Under the pieces are notes generated by a model. The model was not told the origin of the DNA. It saw nothing but the letters and a program-made list of their open reading frames with translations, and did not search any database. A DNA stretch of 64,000 bases, taken from Nisaea sediminum. Lineage in GTDB: Bacteria; Pseudomonadota; Alphaproteobacteria; Thalassobaculales; Thalassobaculaceae. Location of the stretch: assembly GCF_014904705.1 (NCBI RefSeq), contig NZ_JACZCQ010000003.1, positions 682,001-746,000 on the forward strand. The letters are read 5' to 3'. The stretch's first letter is position 1, and every line of letters starts with the position of its first letter. A program made the translations under genes and the position numbers. Below are positions 28,555 to 36,781 of this stretch, piece by piece.

Positions 28555-29345
28555 TTCTCGAACACCAGAATGTCCTGGAAGGGCGTACCCGGCGCGGGAT
28601 TGGCGTAGGGCCAGTGCCCCTCGGCGCGATTGACGAGCGCATATCCGGAACGTCGGAGCGCGCAGTCGAGCAGCCAGTCTTCCTCGACCGCCGCGGCCGC
28701 GAAGCCGGTATCTTGAGGTGGCGTATAGACTGGCCCAGGCGCGCCGAGATCGAACGGATAGCGATGGTTCACACCCGCCAGCGGCCGGGTCCGCTCGTCG
28801 ATCACGAAGAAGCTCGCGAACAGCCGTCCACCCGGCACCAGGATCCGGCTGACCTCGGCGAGGTATCGTTCCGTGACCGCTGCGGACAGATGCGTGAAGA
28901 CAGAAACCATGAGGACGAAATCGAAAGTCTCGTCGGCGATCGGCAGCGTGAGGTCCTCGGCGCCGATCCTTCCACCCGGATTGTAGAGCGGGTGTCGGAC
29001 GTCGACATGGAAGAATCCGAACCGCTCCCGCTCGTCGCGGATGTTCTGCAGGCACCACTCGACATTCTCGCGCACCACGTCGAAGCCGAAATAGCTGGCA
29101 TCTGGTCCGAGATAGTATTTCAGCGGCTGCGCGAGCCGCCCGAGCCCGCAGCCGATATCGAGCACGCTCGCGTCCGGATCGAGGCCGCCGAGATCGACCA
29201 TGAGGCGCAGGAACTCCGCGCCGATAGCGGCATAATCGCCGTCGCCGATCTTTGCATTGGCATCATCCGGAAGCGTTTCTTCCCGTGCGGACAAGTAACA
29301 GTCTATCGCGAGTTCGGCCCTGTCCCTCGTCGCATGATCCAGCAT
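28551..29345 (-). CDS. SAM-dependent class I methyltransferase
   Basis: The 264-residue protein starts at ATG 29345, whose first base is the last base of the preceding gene's stop codon (TGATG). SVLDIGCGLGRLAQPL is the SAM motif, followed by FGFDVVRENVEWC, the catalytic-side strand FDFVLMVSVFTHL and VPGGRLFASFFVID. It resembles methyltransferases of polysaccharide and O-antigen clusters, which cap or decorate sugars. In this operon, between a GT4 enzyme and GalE, the glycan being built is the natural substrate; this is inference from position. Confidence 0.9.
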   Translation of the reverse strand: MLDHATRDRAELAIDCYLSAREETLPDDANAKIGDGDYAAIGAEFLRLMVDLGGLDPDASVLDIGCGLGRLAQPLKYYLGPDASYFGFDVVRENVEWCLQNIRDERERFGFFHVDVRHPLYNPGGRIGAEDLTLPIADETFDFVLMVSVFTHLSAAVTERYLAEVSRILVPGGRLFASFFVIDERTRPLAGVNHRYPFDLGAPGPVYTPPQDTGFAAAAVEEDWLLDCALRRSGYALVNRAEGHWPYANPAPGTPFQDILVFEK

Positions 29346-30583
29346 CACGCCGCCCTCCGCCGCTCGAAAAGCGCCAGATAATCGGAGGCGGCCTCGTCGA
29401 GAGTCCGGACCGGGGCAATGGCGGCGCTCAGTTTTCGCCAAAGGATCTCGTTGCCGGACACATGCTCGATAACCTCGCGCCAGGCCGCCACGTCTCCCGC
29501 CCGCACATGCATCCCGTCGACGCGGTCGCGCACAGCCTCCGCCATGCCTCCGATGTCGCTGCACAAGACCGGGCGTTTGAAACTGAAGGCCTCGTTGATG
29601 ACCAAAGGCGCGTTCTCCCACCAGATCGACGGCACCAGCACCCAGGCCGCGCGCCGCAGAGCGGGGGCCAGATCGTCCCGGTCATAGCGGCCGTGCATCC
29701 GGACAAGGTCTCCGGCCCCGTCGACCAGGGAGGCGAGTTCTTCTTTGAATTCCTCGCGCTGATAGAGCGCCGAGCCGTATATGTTGAGAACCGGTTTCTG
29801 CTCGCTTGCGTCTGCGGCTTCGAGAAACGCGCGGATCGCAACCAGCGTGCCCTTGGTCTCGCGGAGATTTCCGAAGAGCGCGAAACTGCGGGGGTCTGGC
29901 AGCAGCGTCTGCTGCTCTCCAACGTCGGGCGACCAGCCATTCCGGATCACGGCGATCTTGTTGCCTGCAAGCCCCCAGGCAACGAAGCGCTCGCGGAGAA
30001 ACGCGCTCGGGGCAATCAGCAAATCCGCAAGACCCAAATGCTTCAGGACGAACTCTTTGCGCGCCGCGAAACTCGCGGGCGAGCGCTCGGGGAAACAATT
30101 GAAGCAGCGGTCCGGGGTCGGCTCGGAGCAGCGTTCCCCATCCGAATTGAACAGCAGACCGTCGCGCCCGCAGATCAGGTAGTAGTCGTGGAGAGTCACA
30201 TAGATCCTGGCCCGCGGAAGCTCCTTGCGAACAAGCTTTAGAAACTCAAGACCGAACTGGTTGAAGTGGTGAATGTGGACGATGTTCGGCCGGAAATCGC
30301 GAAGGAACCAGGAGACATCGTACAGAAGCGGTTCCAGCGAATAGCGCGACTGCTCGACGGGATCGAATCCGGGCGCGCGGAAGAAGAAGATGGAGGGATC
30401 GCCTTCAAGCGCGGTAATGGCCGTTCCCGGGAGTCCCGGACGCAGCCCGGGATCAACCCCGGCAAGCAGTCTTGCCTCCACTCCGGGGCGCTCCCGATAG
30501 GCACTGTGCAACCCTTCCGCCATCATTTCGGTGCCTCCGGGATGCAGGGATGAATGATTGTGAACGACGGAGAGAACGCGCAT
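29345..30583 (-). CDS. Glycosyltransferase family 4 protein
   Basis: The 412-residue GT-B enzyme begins MRVLSVVHNHSSLHPGGTEMMAEGL, the GT4 acceptor-side loop. The donor half has FALFGNLRETKGTLVAIRAF and VLVPSIWWENAPLVINEAFSFKRPVLCSDIGGMAEAV, with the E-x7-E pair that binds the sugar nucleotide. A Cys cluster near the middle (CGRDG...CSEPTPDRCFNCFPE) is common in a subset of these enzymes. It is three bases after the coiled-coil membrane protein gene and overlaps the methyltransferase by one base. Confidence 0.93.
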   Translation of the reverse strand: MRVLSVVHNHSSLHPGGTEMMAEGLHSAYRERPGVEARLLAGVDPGLRPGLPGTAITALEGDPSIFFFRAPGFDPVEQSRYSLEPLLYDVSWFLRDFRPNIVHIHHFNQFGLEFLKLVRKELPRARIYVTLHDYYLICGRDGLLFNSDGERCSEPTPDRCFNCFPERSPASFAARKEFVLKHLGLADLLIAPSAFLRERFVAWGLAGNKIAVIRNGWSPDVGEQQTLLPDPRSFALFGNLRETKGTLVAIRAFLEAADASEQKPVLNIYGSALYQREEFKEELASLVDGAGDLVRMHGRYDRDDLAPALRRAAWVLVPSIWWENAPLVINEAFSFKRPVLCSDIGGMAEAVRDRVDGMHVRAGDVAAWREVIEHVSGNEILWRKLSAAIAPVRTLDEAASDYLALFERRRAA

Positions 30584-30586
30584 CGG

Positions 30587-31360
30587 TCAATGGCCTCCGT
30601 ATGTGACGTAGAGCACGGCGAAAATGGCGAGCAGACCGACACCCGCGACGGCGCCGAGCGCATGCACCCGCTCGAACCAGCGCAAGGCGCCCGGATCATC
30701 GAGCCGGTTCAGCCGGGTTTCGGCCTTCTTCAGCCGCTCGTCGCTCCGGACGGCGAAACTCTCGAGCGAGGCGACCTCCTCCCGAAGCGCCTCGACCAAG
30801 GCCTGCAGCTCGCCGGACTTGGCGGCTTTCTGCTGTTCGTAGTCCGATGCCGGATGCGCCATGTGAACGAGGCTGACGAGCGCCCGTTCAATGGATTCCA
30901 TACGGCCAAGCAGAGCATCCATGTCCGGCCCTCCGCCCCCGGCCGGGTTGTTCCCGGAGACAAGCGTCTCGATCTGCGTCCCAGCAACGGATTGAAGCTT
31001 CGTACAACGCGGGCCGCGCAGAAGCGGCACGTTGGAGCCCGCAAAGCAGGCGTAGAAGGCGGCCGCATCTTCCGCCCAGAGCTCTTTCGGCAGCGTGAAG
31101 ACGAAAGCGTGCCGGCCGGAGCCGCCGCCATACTGTACGAGATCTTCGCGATACCGATCGGCGGTCACCTGCCCGATCTGCTCCGGACCGTGGAACAGAT
31201 CGATTTCCAGCTTCTTGTCCGGATCTCCGGGATCCAGCGCCCAGCCGAAGATCCTTCCGTCCTCGACGGCATCGATGAACCCGTCGTAACCGGCGGCAAG
31301 GATGTCGAAATCAGCGTTCGTATCCTTCGTCCCGCCGCTCTTCCGCGATCGCTTGCTCAT
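30587..31360 (-). CDS. Membrane-anchored protein with W-type beta module and coiled coil, function unknown
   Basis: I do not recognise this 257-residue protein as a named family. Residues about 27-118 form a module with GRIFGWALDPGDPDKKLEIDL, GQVTADRYREDL and GRHAFVFTLP, the same pattern as the N-terminus of the GT2 protein at 25454-27361. Residues 150-222 are rich in Glu, Lys, Leu and Arg with a heptad look, probably coiled coil. A single hydrophobic segment near 234-253 (LGAVAGVGLLAIFAVLYVTY) should anchor the C-terminus in the membrane. It sits between the type I secretion adaptor and a GT4 gene, so a scaffold joining the glycosylation enzymes to the exporter is one possibility. Confidence 0.8.
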   Translation of the reverse strand: MSKRSRKSGGTKDTNADFDILAAGYDGFIDAVEDGRIFGWALDPGDPDKKLEIDLFHGPEQIGQVTADRYREDLVQYGGGSGRHAFVFTLPKELWAEDAAAFYACFAGSNVPLLRGPRCTKLQSVAGTQIETLVSGNNPAGGGGPDMDALLGRMESIERALVSLVHMAHPASDYEQQKAAKSGELQALVEALREEVASLESFAVRSDERLKKAETRLNRLDDPGALRWFERVHALGAVAGVGLLAIFAVLYVTYGGH

Positions 31361-31365
31361 TCTCT

Positions 31366-32718
31366 CTACTCCTCCCGGAAGCCGAGGAAGAGCGCGCGGG
31401 AGACCGGCGACAGCAGGTACTCGACGAAGGTCCGCTCCTGCGTGGTCAACACGACATCGGCCGGCATACCTGCCTGCAGCTTGAGATTCTTCGCCCGCTC
31501 CAGCGCGTCCTCGGTGAGCTTCACGAAGACTTCGTAATAGGTCGCGCCGTTGGTCGGATCGGTCAGACGGTCGGCCGAGATGTGGGTGATGGTGCCCGGG
31601 AGCGGATCGGAGTAGCGCTGGTTGATCGCCAGCAGGCGGACCTCGGCGGCCTGCCCCTTGTGCACCGCGTCGATATCGGTCGGACGGACCTTCGCACGCA
31701 CGAAGAGCGCGTCGTGTGCCGGCAGCAGATCGAAAATCCTCTCGCCGGGCCCCGCGACGCCGCCGGTGCCGAAGAACTGCAGATCGACGACTGTCCCACG
31801 GGCAGGTGCACGCAGAACGGTGTTCTCGAGCAGGGAGGCCGCGCTCATCCTCTGTTCGATCGCATCGCTCAGCGCGCCTTCGGTCTCGGTCAGCTCGCCC
31901 GCGACACTCATCGTCCGTTCATAGTCGAGATTGGCCAGTTCGAGCCGGGTCCCATTCTCGGCTTCCTGGATGCTCAGAAGCGATGCGCGCAGGGAGTCGA
32001 TCTCGCCCTGAAGTTCCGCGCCGTCGCGGCGCAGAGCGAGCAGTCGCGGGCGGCGCTCGTATCCGCGCGCGACCAGCGAGGCGACATCATTTTCCTCCGT
32101 GCGCGTTAGTTCGAGGCGTTCCATGCGGCTCGCGATCTCGGCGTTCACGCCGTCACGCCGCTGACGCAGCTCCTCGATGCTCGATTGCAGGACCTCGCGG
32201 CGCCCTTCCAGATACCGCCGGCGTGCCGAAAGCAGGTCCTTCTCGATATCCATGAGCTGATCGACGAAGATCTCGCCGGACCGTTCCCGAATCTCCTCCG
32301 GCCAGACGATCTCTGCCGCCTTCGAGAGCTCCGCCTTGAGCCGCGCCCGCTTTGCCAGAGCGCGAAGATAGCGGGCATCGGCGATACCGAAATTGGCCTG
32401 CGCCTGAACAGGATCGAACGTCACGACCGTGTCGCCGCGCTCGACCACCGATCCTTCGGTCACGTGCAGGGTTGCGATCGTGCCGCCATCCTTGCTTTCC
32501 ACGCTACGCCGGTTGGCCTCGACGCTGAACTCGCCATTCGCCACCACACCGCCCGTCATCGGCAGGAAATAGGCCCAGCCTGCGAAAGCCGCCAATCCGA
32601 CGCCGAGAAATAGCAGAACACTGCGGATGCTCGAGGCGATCGGGGGATAGCCCTCACTCTGGGAGCCAGGCCCAAGCGCCGGCGAGCCGGCAGATTTCGT
32701 CGGAACCAGGATCGTCAT
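31366..32718 (-). CDS. Type I secretion periplasmic adaptor, HlyD/PrtE family
   Basis: The 450-residue membrane fusion protein has a short cytoplasmic N-terminus, one membrane helix (VLLFLGVGLAAFAGWAYFLP) and a long periplasmic part. The barrel-sandwich half-motifs surround a helical hairpin of about 180 residues full of Glu, Arg and Leu. ENTVLRAPARGTVVDLQFFGTGGVAGPGERIFDLLP and MPADVVLTTQERTFVEYLLSPV are classic HlyD/PrtE sequences. It bridges the ABC transporter to an outer-membrane TolC-type channel, which is not encoded in this window. Its start overlaps the transporter stop by four bases. Confidence 0.95.
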   Translation of the reverse strand: MTILVPTKSAGSPALGPGSQSEGYPPIASSIRSVLLFLGVGLAAFAGWAYFLPMTGGVVANGEFSVEANRRSVESKDGGTIATLHVTEGSVVERGDTVVTFDPVQAQANFGIADARYLRALAKRARLKAELSKAAEIVWPEEIRERSGEIFVDQLMDIEKDLLSARRRYLEGRREVLQSSIEELRQRRDGVNAEIASRMERLELTRTEENDVASLVARGYERRPRLLALRRDGAELQGEIDSLRASLLSIQEAENGTRLELANLDYERTMSVAGELTETEGALSDAIEQRMSAASLLENTVLRAPARGTVVDLQFFGTGGVAGPGERIFDLLPAHDALFVRAKVRPTDIDAVHKGQAAEVRLLAINQRYSDPLPGTITHISADRLTDPTNGATYYEVFVKLTEDALERAKNLKLQAGMPADVVLTTQERTFVEYLLSPVSRALFLGFREE

Positions 32719-34475
32719 GACCGCCCTCCCATGCCAACGAGATGGCCGCCGCGACGTCCTTGCCCCTTCACGCCGATGAAACCGCGCTCGTCGAACAGCA
32801 AATCATCGGGTCGGGCGATCCGTTCGATCGTTCCCTCGCGCATGACGATGATGCGGTCGGCAAGCTTGATGAGCGCCGACCGGTGACTGACGACCAGCGA
32901 GGTACTCCCATTCGCCTTCGCGTCCTCGAGGGCGGAGACCAGGGACTGTTGCCCTTCCATATCGAGGCTCGCATCCGGCTCGTCGAGCACCAGAAACGGC
33001 GGATTGCCGAACAATGCCCGTGCAAGGCCGATACGCTGCGACTGGCCGCCGGTCAGCTTGGCCCCGAACGTTCCGACATCGGTATCGTAGCCATGCGGGA
33101 AACGTCCGATCATCGCATGCACGCCGGCACGTTTCGCCGCTTCGATCACCTTCGGTGCCGGAGCCTCGGTCAGCCTCGAGATGTTTTCCCGCACCGTGCC
33201 GGAGAACAGCTCGACCTGCTGCGGCAGGTACCCGACATACTGACCGAAATCGTCACGGTTCCAGGTATAGACATCGTGCCCGTCGAGGCGAATGGAGCCG
33301 GCGGTCGGAGCCCAAACGCCAACCAGGAGTTTCGCCAGCGTGGATTTGCCTGCAGCCGACGGCCCGATGATGGCAACGAACTCACCGGGCTGAACCGAGA
33401 AACTGACATTGCGGATAATCGGCTGCGGCGCACCCGGCGCGGCGAAGACCAGTCGGTCCACATCCAACTGTCCGCTCGGCCGGGGCAAAGGCATCGTCGA
33501 CCGCGGCCGCTTCTTCAGATCTTCCGCCACCAGTGCGTTGAGGCGCTGCAGCACCGCACGAGCATTGACCCATTCCCGCCAGCTCGAGATGACCGAGCCG
33601 AACGGCTGCAACGCCCTGCCGGAAATCATCATCGCCGCGACGAGCGTCGCCGCGATGACTTCACCTTGGACGACGAGATAGGCACCCGCCGCGATAATGC
33701 TCATCTGTCCGACAAACTGGATGCCGCGTGAGATCGAGCGAACTTGGCTCGCCCTTTGCTCGGCAACCTGGCTGGTCCGGATGGTCTGGTCGTTCGCGCG
33801 TCGCCAGCGTTGGAGGACATGGCGCATCAGCCCCATTCCCTCGATCACCTCGGCATTGCGCAAGGCGTCGCCAAGATCGTTGTAGGCCACCAGGGCCAAA
33901 TGCTTGGCCTCGGCGGTCGGCTTGCGGACCAGGATCTCGTTGGCGATCGCGAGAACGACCAGCACGGCCGCGCCGGCGAGCGCGACGGTGAAATAGACCG
34001 GATGGAGAATGAAGAGTGCGAGGAAGAATATCGGCGACCAGAGAACCTCCATCCCGGCGGAAATATTCTGGCCGCTGACGAACTGGCGCAGATCGCCGAT
34101 GTCGCGCAGAGTCTCGCTGATATTCCCTTTGCCGCGGAGCGAGCGGCCGAGACCGGCCTCCAGCAGGTTCTCGTTCAGCTGCTGCCCCAGCCAGGTTCCC
34201 GTCAGGAGAAAGATCTTCGAGCGGAAGAAGTCGAAGACCACATAGAGCGAAACGCCGATGATCGCCGCGACGGAAATGCCGAACAATGTCGAATAGCTGT
34301 GGCTTAACAATACCTTGTTGAAAATATTGATCATGTAGAGCGGCGGCACCAACATCAGCAGGCTGGTGACAAGACTCAAAAGCAACGCGAAGAGCACCGC
34401 CCTGGTCGACCTGCGCAGAACCGACGTGACCGGATTGCCGGTGGCCGACGGAGATATCTTGTGCTGCTCGCTCAT
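32715..34475 (-). CDS. Type I secretion ABC transporter (permease/ATPase), PrtD family
   Basis: From ATG 34475 the protein is 586 residues, the size of PrtD-type exporters without an N-terminal C39-like domain. Residues about 25-300 hold the six-helix permease (AVLFALLLSLVTSLLMLVPPLYMINIFNKVLLSHS). The ATPase has Walker A GPSAAGKST (371-379), signature LTGGQSQRIGLARAL (about 474-488) and Walker B FLVLDEPDASLD. It exports RTX-type proteins through their uncleaved C-terminal signals in one step to the cell exterior. The start overlaps the glycosyltransferase stop by ATGA. The nearby RTX proteins are the likely cargo. Confidence 0.95.
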   Translation of the reverse strand: MSEQHKISPSATGNPVTSVLRRSTRAVLFALLLSLVTSLLMLVPPLYMINIFNKVLLSHSYSTLFGISVAAIIGVSLYVVFDFFRSKIFLLTGTWLGQQLNENLLEAGLGRSLRGKGNISETLRDIGDLRQFVSGQNISAGMEVLWSPIFFLALFILHPVYFTVALAGAAVLVVLAIANEILVRKPTAEAKHLALVAYNDLGDALRNAEVIEGMGLMRHVLQRWRRANDQTIRTSQVAEQRASQVRSISRGIQFVGQMSIIAAGAYLVVQGEVIAATLVAAMMISGRALQPFGSVISSWREWVNARAVLQRLNALVAEDLKKRPRSTMPLPRPSGQLDVDRLVFAAPGAPQPIIRNVSFSVQPGEFVAIIGPSAAGKSTLAKLLVGVWAPTAGSIRLDGHDVYTWNRDDFGQYVGYLPQQVELFSGTVRENISRLTEAPAPKVIEAAKRAGVHAMIGRFPHGYDTDVGTFGAKLTGGQSQRIGLARALFGNPPFLVLDEPDASLDMEGQQSLVSALEDAKANGSTSLVVSHRSALIKLADRIIVMREGTIERIARPDDLLFDERGFIGVKGQGRRGGHLVGMGGRS

Positions 34476-36775
34476 GCGGACACCGTCACTTTTGGAGATT
34501 GAGGGGTGGCGAGCTGCCTCGCGGCCGGCATTTGCTCCTTGAACCAACGGTTCTGATGGAGCCACCGGTTGTATTGCCCGGCGCAGGAGGTCCGATGCAG
34601 CTGGTGTTCCCCGATCGATTGCCGCTCGTAATGCCCGAGCGAGACACGCGGCTCGTAGCCGAGCAGCCACCCGGCGGCCCGCAATTTCAGACAGAGGTCG
34701 GTATCCTCGAAGTCTCCGACGATGTAGTCCTCGCTCAGTCCGCCGACCGCCTCCCAGGCATCCCGCCGGATCAGAAGGCAGGCGCCGGTCAGTGCGTCCG
34801 GACGGGCCGATCTGTTGGCGCCGCGGTGATCCGCGGGATAGCCCTTGAAGAGGGAACGGTTGAAAACGCGCCCGCGGGAATCCCTGTCGAAAACGAGTCC
34901 GGCATGCTGGATGGTCCCGTTCGCGAACAGCAGCTTGGGTCCGACAGCTCCCGTGCTCGGACGGCGGACGAGCGCGCGGAGAAGCCCTCTGACCGGGGCC
35001 CGGGTCGTCGGAACGACGTCCGAATTCAGCAGAAGCAAGTGGCCGGCACGAGCGAGCCCGGCCCCCGAATTGACAGCCGGCGCATAGCCGAAATTGGCCC
35101 GGTGAACAATCACACGGCAGGCAAGGCCGTATAGCTGGTGCATAGCCCGGAGTTGCGCTTCGACGCGGGAGGCGCTCTCCGGATCGTCCACGACATAGAT
35201 CAGCTCATCGCGCGCACTGTCTTTCTCCATGGCGAGCGCGCTGTATTGCGCCCTCAGGAACGCGAGATTCTTGTAAAGCGGGATGACGATACTCACCCTC
35301 GGAGACGGAACCGTCTCACCGATCTCGACCTGCCGCTCCACCCGGTCGCCGCCGACAAACGCCCCATGAAGCGCAGAAACCGTCTTCGCGAGGCCGGACT
35401 CGAACAGACTGTCCGACTGCTCAGGATCGGCCGGCAAGGACAGCAGAAGATCCCGCGCGACTCGCACGTCTCCGGTCGCCGGCCCGACCACCAGGGTCCT
35501 CGCGTTCCCCGAGACGAGACTGATCCGAAACACCTCGCTTCCGAGGGCAACGGACGCGGCCGGCGTGCGTATCGTAGCGCAGAAGCCCCGGCGGACGTCG
35601 TGATCGGGCTCCGCTGTGTCAGGCTTCGGCACACCTCGATGCGTGACCGGCACCAGCACGTCATTAAGTCTGATGGATGTTCCGCCCGGCCCGATCCAGC
35701 AGATCTGGTCCATCAGTTCGTGTGGATCCTCGATCCAGCCGAACACCGTCATATGGCCCTCGGCCGTCCTGACTGCCGCCGTGAGACCGACCGATACCGG
35801 TCCCGGAAAGGCGGCCACCGGCGTCTTGCTCGCGGACGCGGAAGCATCCAGCTCCCGGAGGAAACCCGGGAGCTTGCGATTCACTTTCCCGAGAAGGCCG
35901 ACGGCATTCTTCAGCCACTGGATCGCGTTGGCCGCATCCGGGCCGGACGACGCGCACAACTGGAGGAGATAGCTGGTATCAACGAGCCTGGCGTGCCCCG
36001 GCTCGATCCGGTGCATCTGTCCCGCAGACCAAAGCAGGAGACTCCCCCGCCAGAGATCGTCGCGCGGAATATCCAGCATCCAGAAGCCGGTCTGCTGCTC
36101 CGAGAGGATCAGGGACCGCCCCGACGACCTCCGGAATCCGCCCTCACCCAGGACCTGAACACTTTCCACCCCGCCGATGTCCGCAAGGCCGGTCACGACC
36201 AGAAGCATGGAGCCCGGCGCGAGTTCGACAACATGGCCGGCGTCCGGGAGAGCGACAGGCTCCAGCGCATCCGCCAGTGCCTCCGCGAAGGCAAGCGCTT
36301 CGGGGTCATTCGACCGTTTCATGTAAACCAGGATGAACTCGATCAATTTCCGCGCGAGATCGACGCGTACCGCGCGGTCCTCGCATGCGCCCAGCAGATC
36401 CCGAGCTTCCGCCTGTCCGAAAACGGCCGCCTCGGCGACCTTCCCGTCCGCCAGGAGCTCGCCGGAGATCGACCAGCTCAGATGCATCTCGGGTTCCAAC
36501 GCGGCTGAAAACAGTGTCAGCACGAGTTGCCTTGTGTCCGACTCCCGAACCGGAACCGAAATGAGCGGGCTCTTCACCGCACGCCCATCAACAACGATGG
36601 ATATGTCCTTCAGGTCCCGATGCAGCTCGCAGAGCCCCAGCAGGACAAAGAGATCCGGCGCAATTCTCAGACACGCAGGCCTCCTGTCCCTCGGGGAAAC
36701 CGCAAGCCGGGACTCCCGGCTTGAAATCTGTCCCACGGCACAGTCCGCCCGGACAAACGTCCGGACGCCCCTCAA
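34472..36775 (-). CDS. Large multidomain glycosyltransferase family 2 protein
   Basis: The 767-residue protein carries a C-terminal GT-A domain from about residue 492: SPRVSIVIPLYKNLAFL, NFGYAPAVNSGAGLARAGHLLLLNSDVVPT with the metal-binding NSD, ALTGACLLIRRDAWEAVGG and FEDTDLCLKLRAAGW. Residues about 330-435 include MTVFGWIEDP and RRGFCATIR, a looser copy of the W module found in two other products of this operon. The first 320 residues match nothing I know. It lies immediately downstream of the RTX gene (six-base gap) and upstream of the exporter, which makes it the best candidate for modifying the RTX protein. Confidence 0.9.
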   Translation of the reverse strand: MRGVRTFVRADCAVGQISSRESRLAVSPRDRRPACLRIAPDLFVLLGLCELHRDLKDISIVVDGRAVKSPLISVPVRESDTRQLVLTLFSAALEPEMHLSWSISGELLADGKVAEAAVFGQAEARDLLGACEDRAVRVDLARKLIEFILVYMKRSNDPEALAFAEALADALEPVALPDAGHVVELAPGSMLLVVTGLADIGGVESVQVLGEGGFRRSSGRSLILSEQQTGFWMLDIPRDDLWRGSLLLWSAGQMHRIEPGHARLVDTSYLLQLCASSGPDAANAIQWLKNAVGLLGKVNRKLPGFLRELDASASASKTPVAAFPGPVSVGLTAAVRTAEGHMTVFGWIEDPHELMDQICWIGPGGTSIRLNDVLVPVTHRGVPKPDTAEPDHDVRRGFCATIRTPAASVALGSEVFRISLVSGNARTLVVGPATGDVRVARDLLLSLPADPEQSDSLFESGLAKTVSALHGAFVGGDRVERQVEIGETVPSPRVSIVIPLYKNLAFLRAQYSALAMEKDSARDELIYVVDDPESASRVEAQLRAMHQLYGLACRVIVHRANFGYAPAVNSGAGLARAGHLLLLNSDVVPTTRAPVRGLLRALVRRPSTGAVGPKLLFANGTIQHAGLVFDRDSRGRVFNRSLFKGYPADHRGANRSARPDALTGACLLIRRDAWEAVGGLSEDYIVGDFEDTDLCLKLRAAGWLLGYEPRVSLGHYERQSIGEHQLHRTSCAGQYNRWLHQNRWFKEQMPAARQLATPQSPKVTVSA

Positions 36776-36781
36776 AGAAAA

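Noticed and set aside
27460-29058. Extended 532-residue form of the GalE protein
   Set aside because: The first 168 residues are the methyltransferase gene read in another frame; ATG 28554 gives a GalE of normal length with ATGA coupling.
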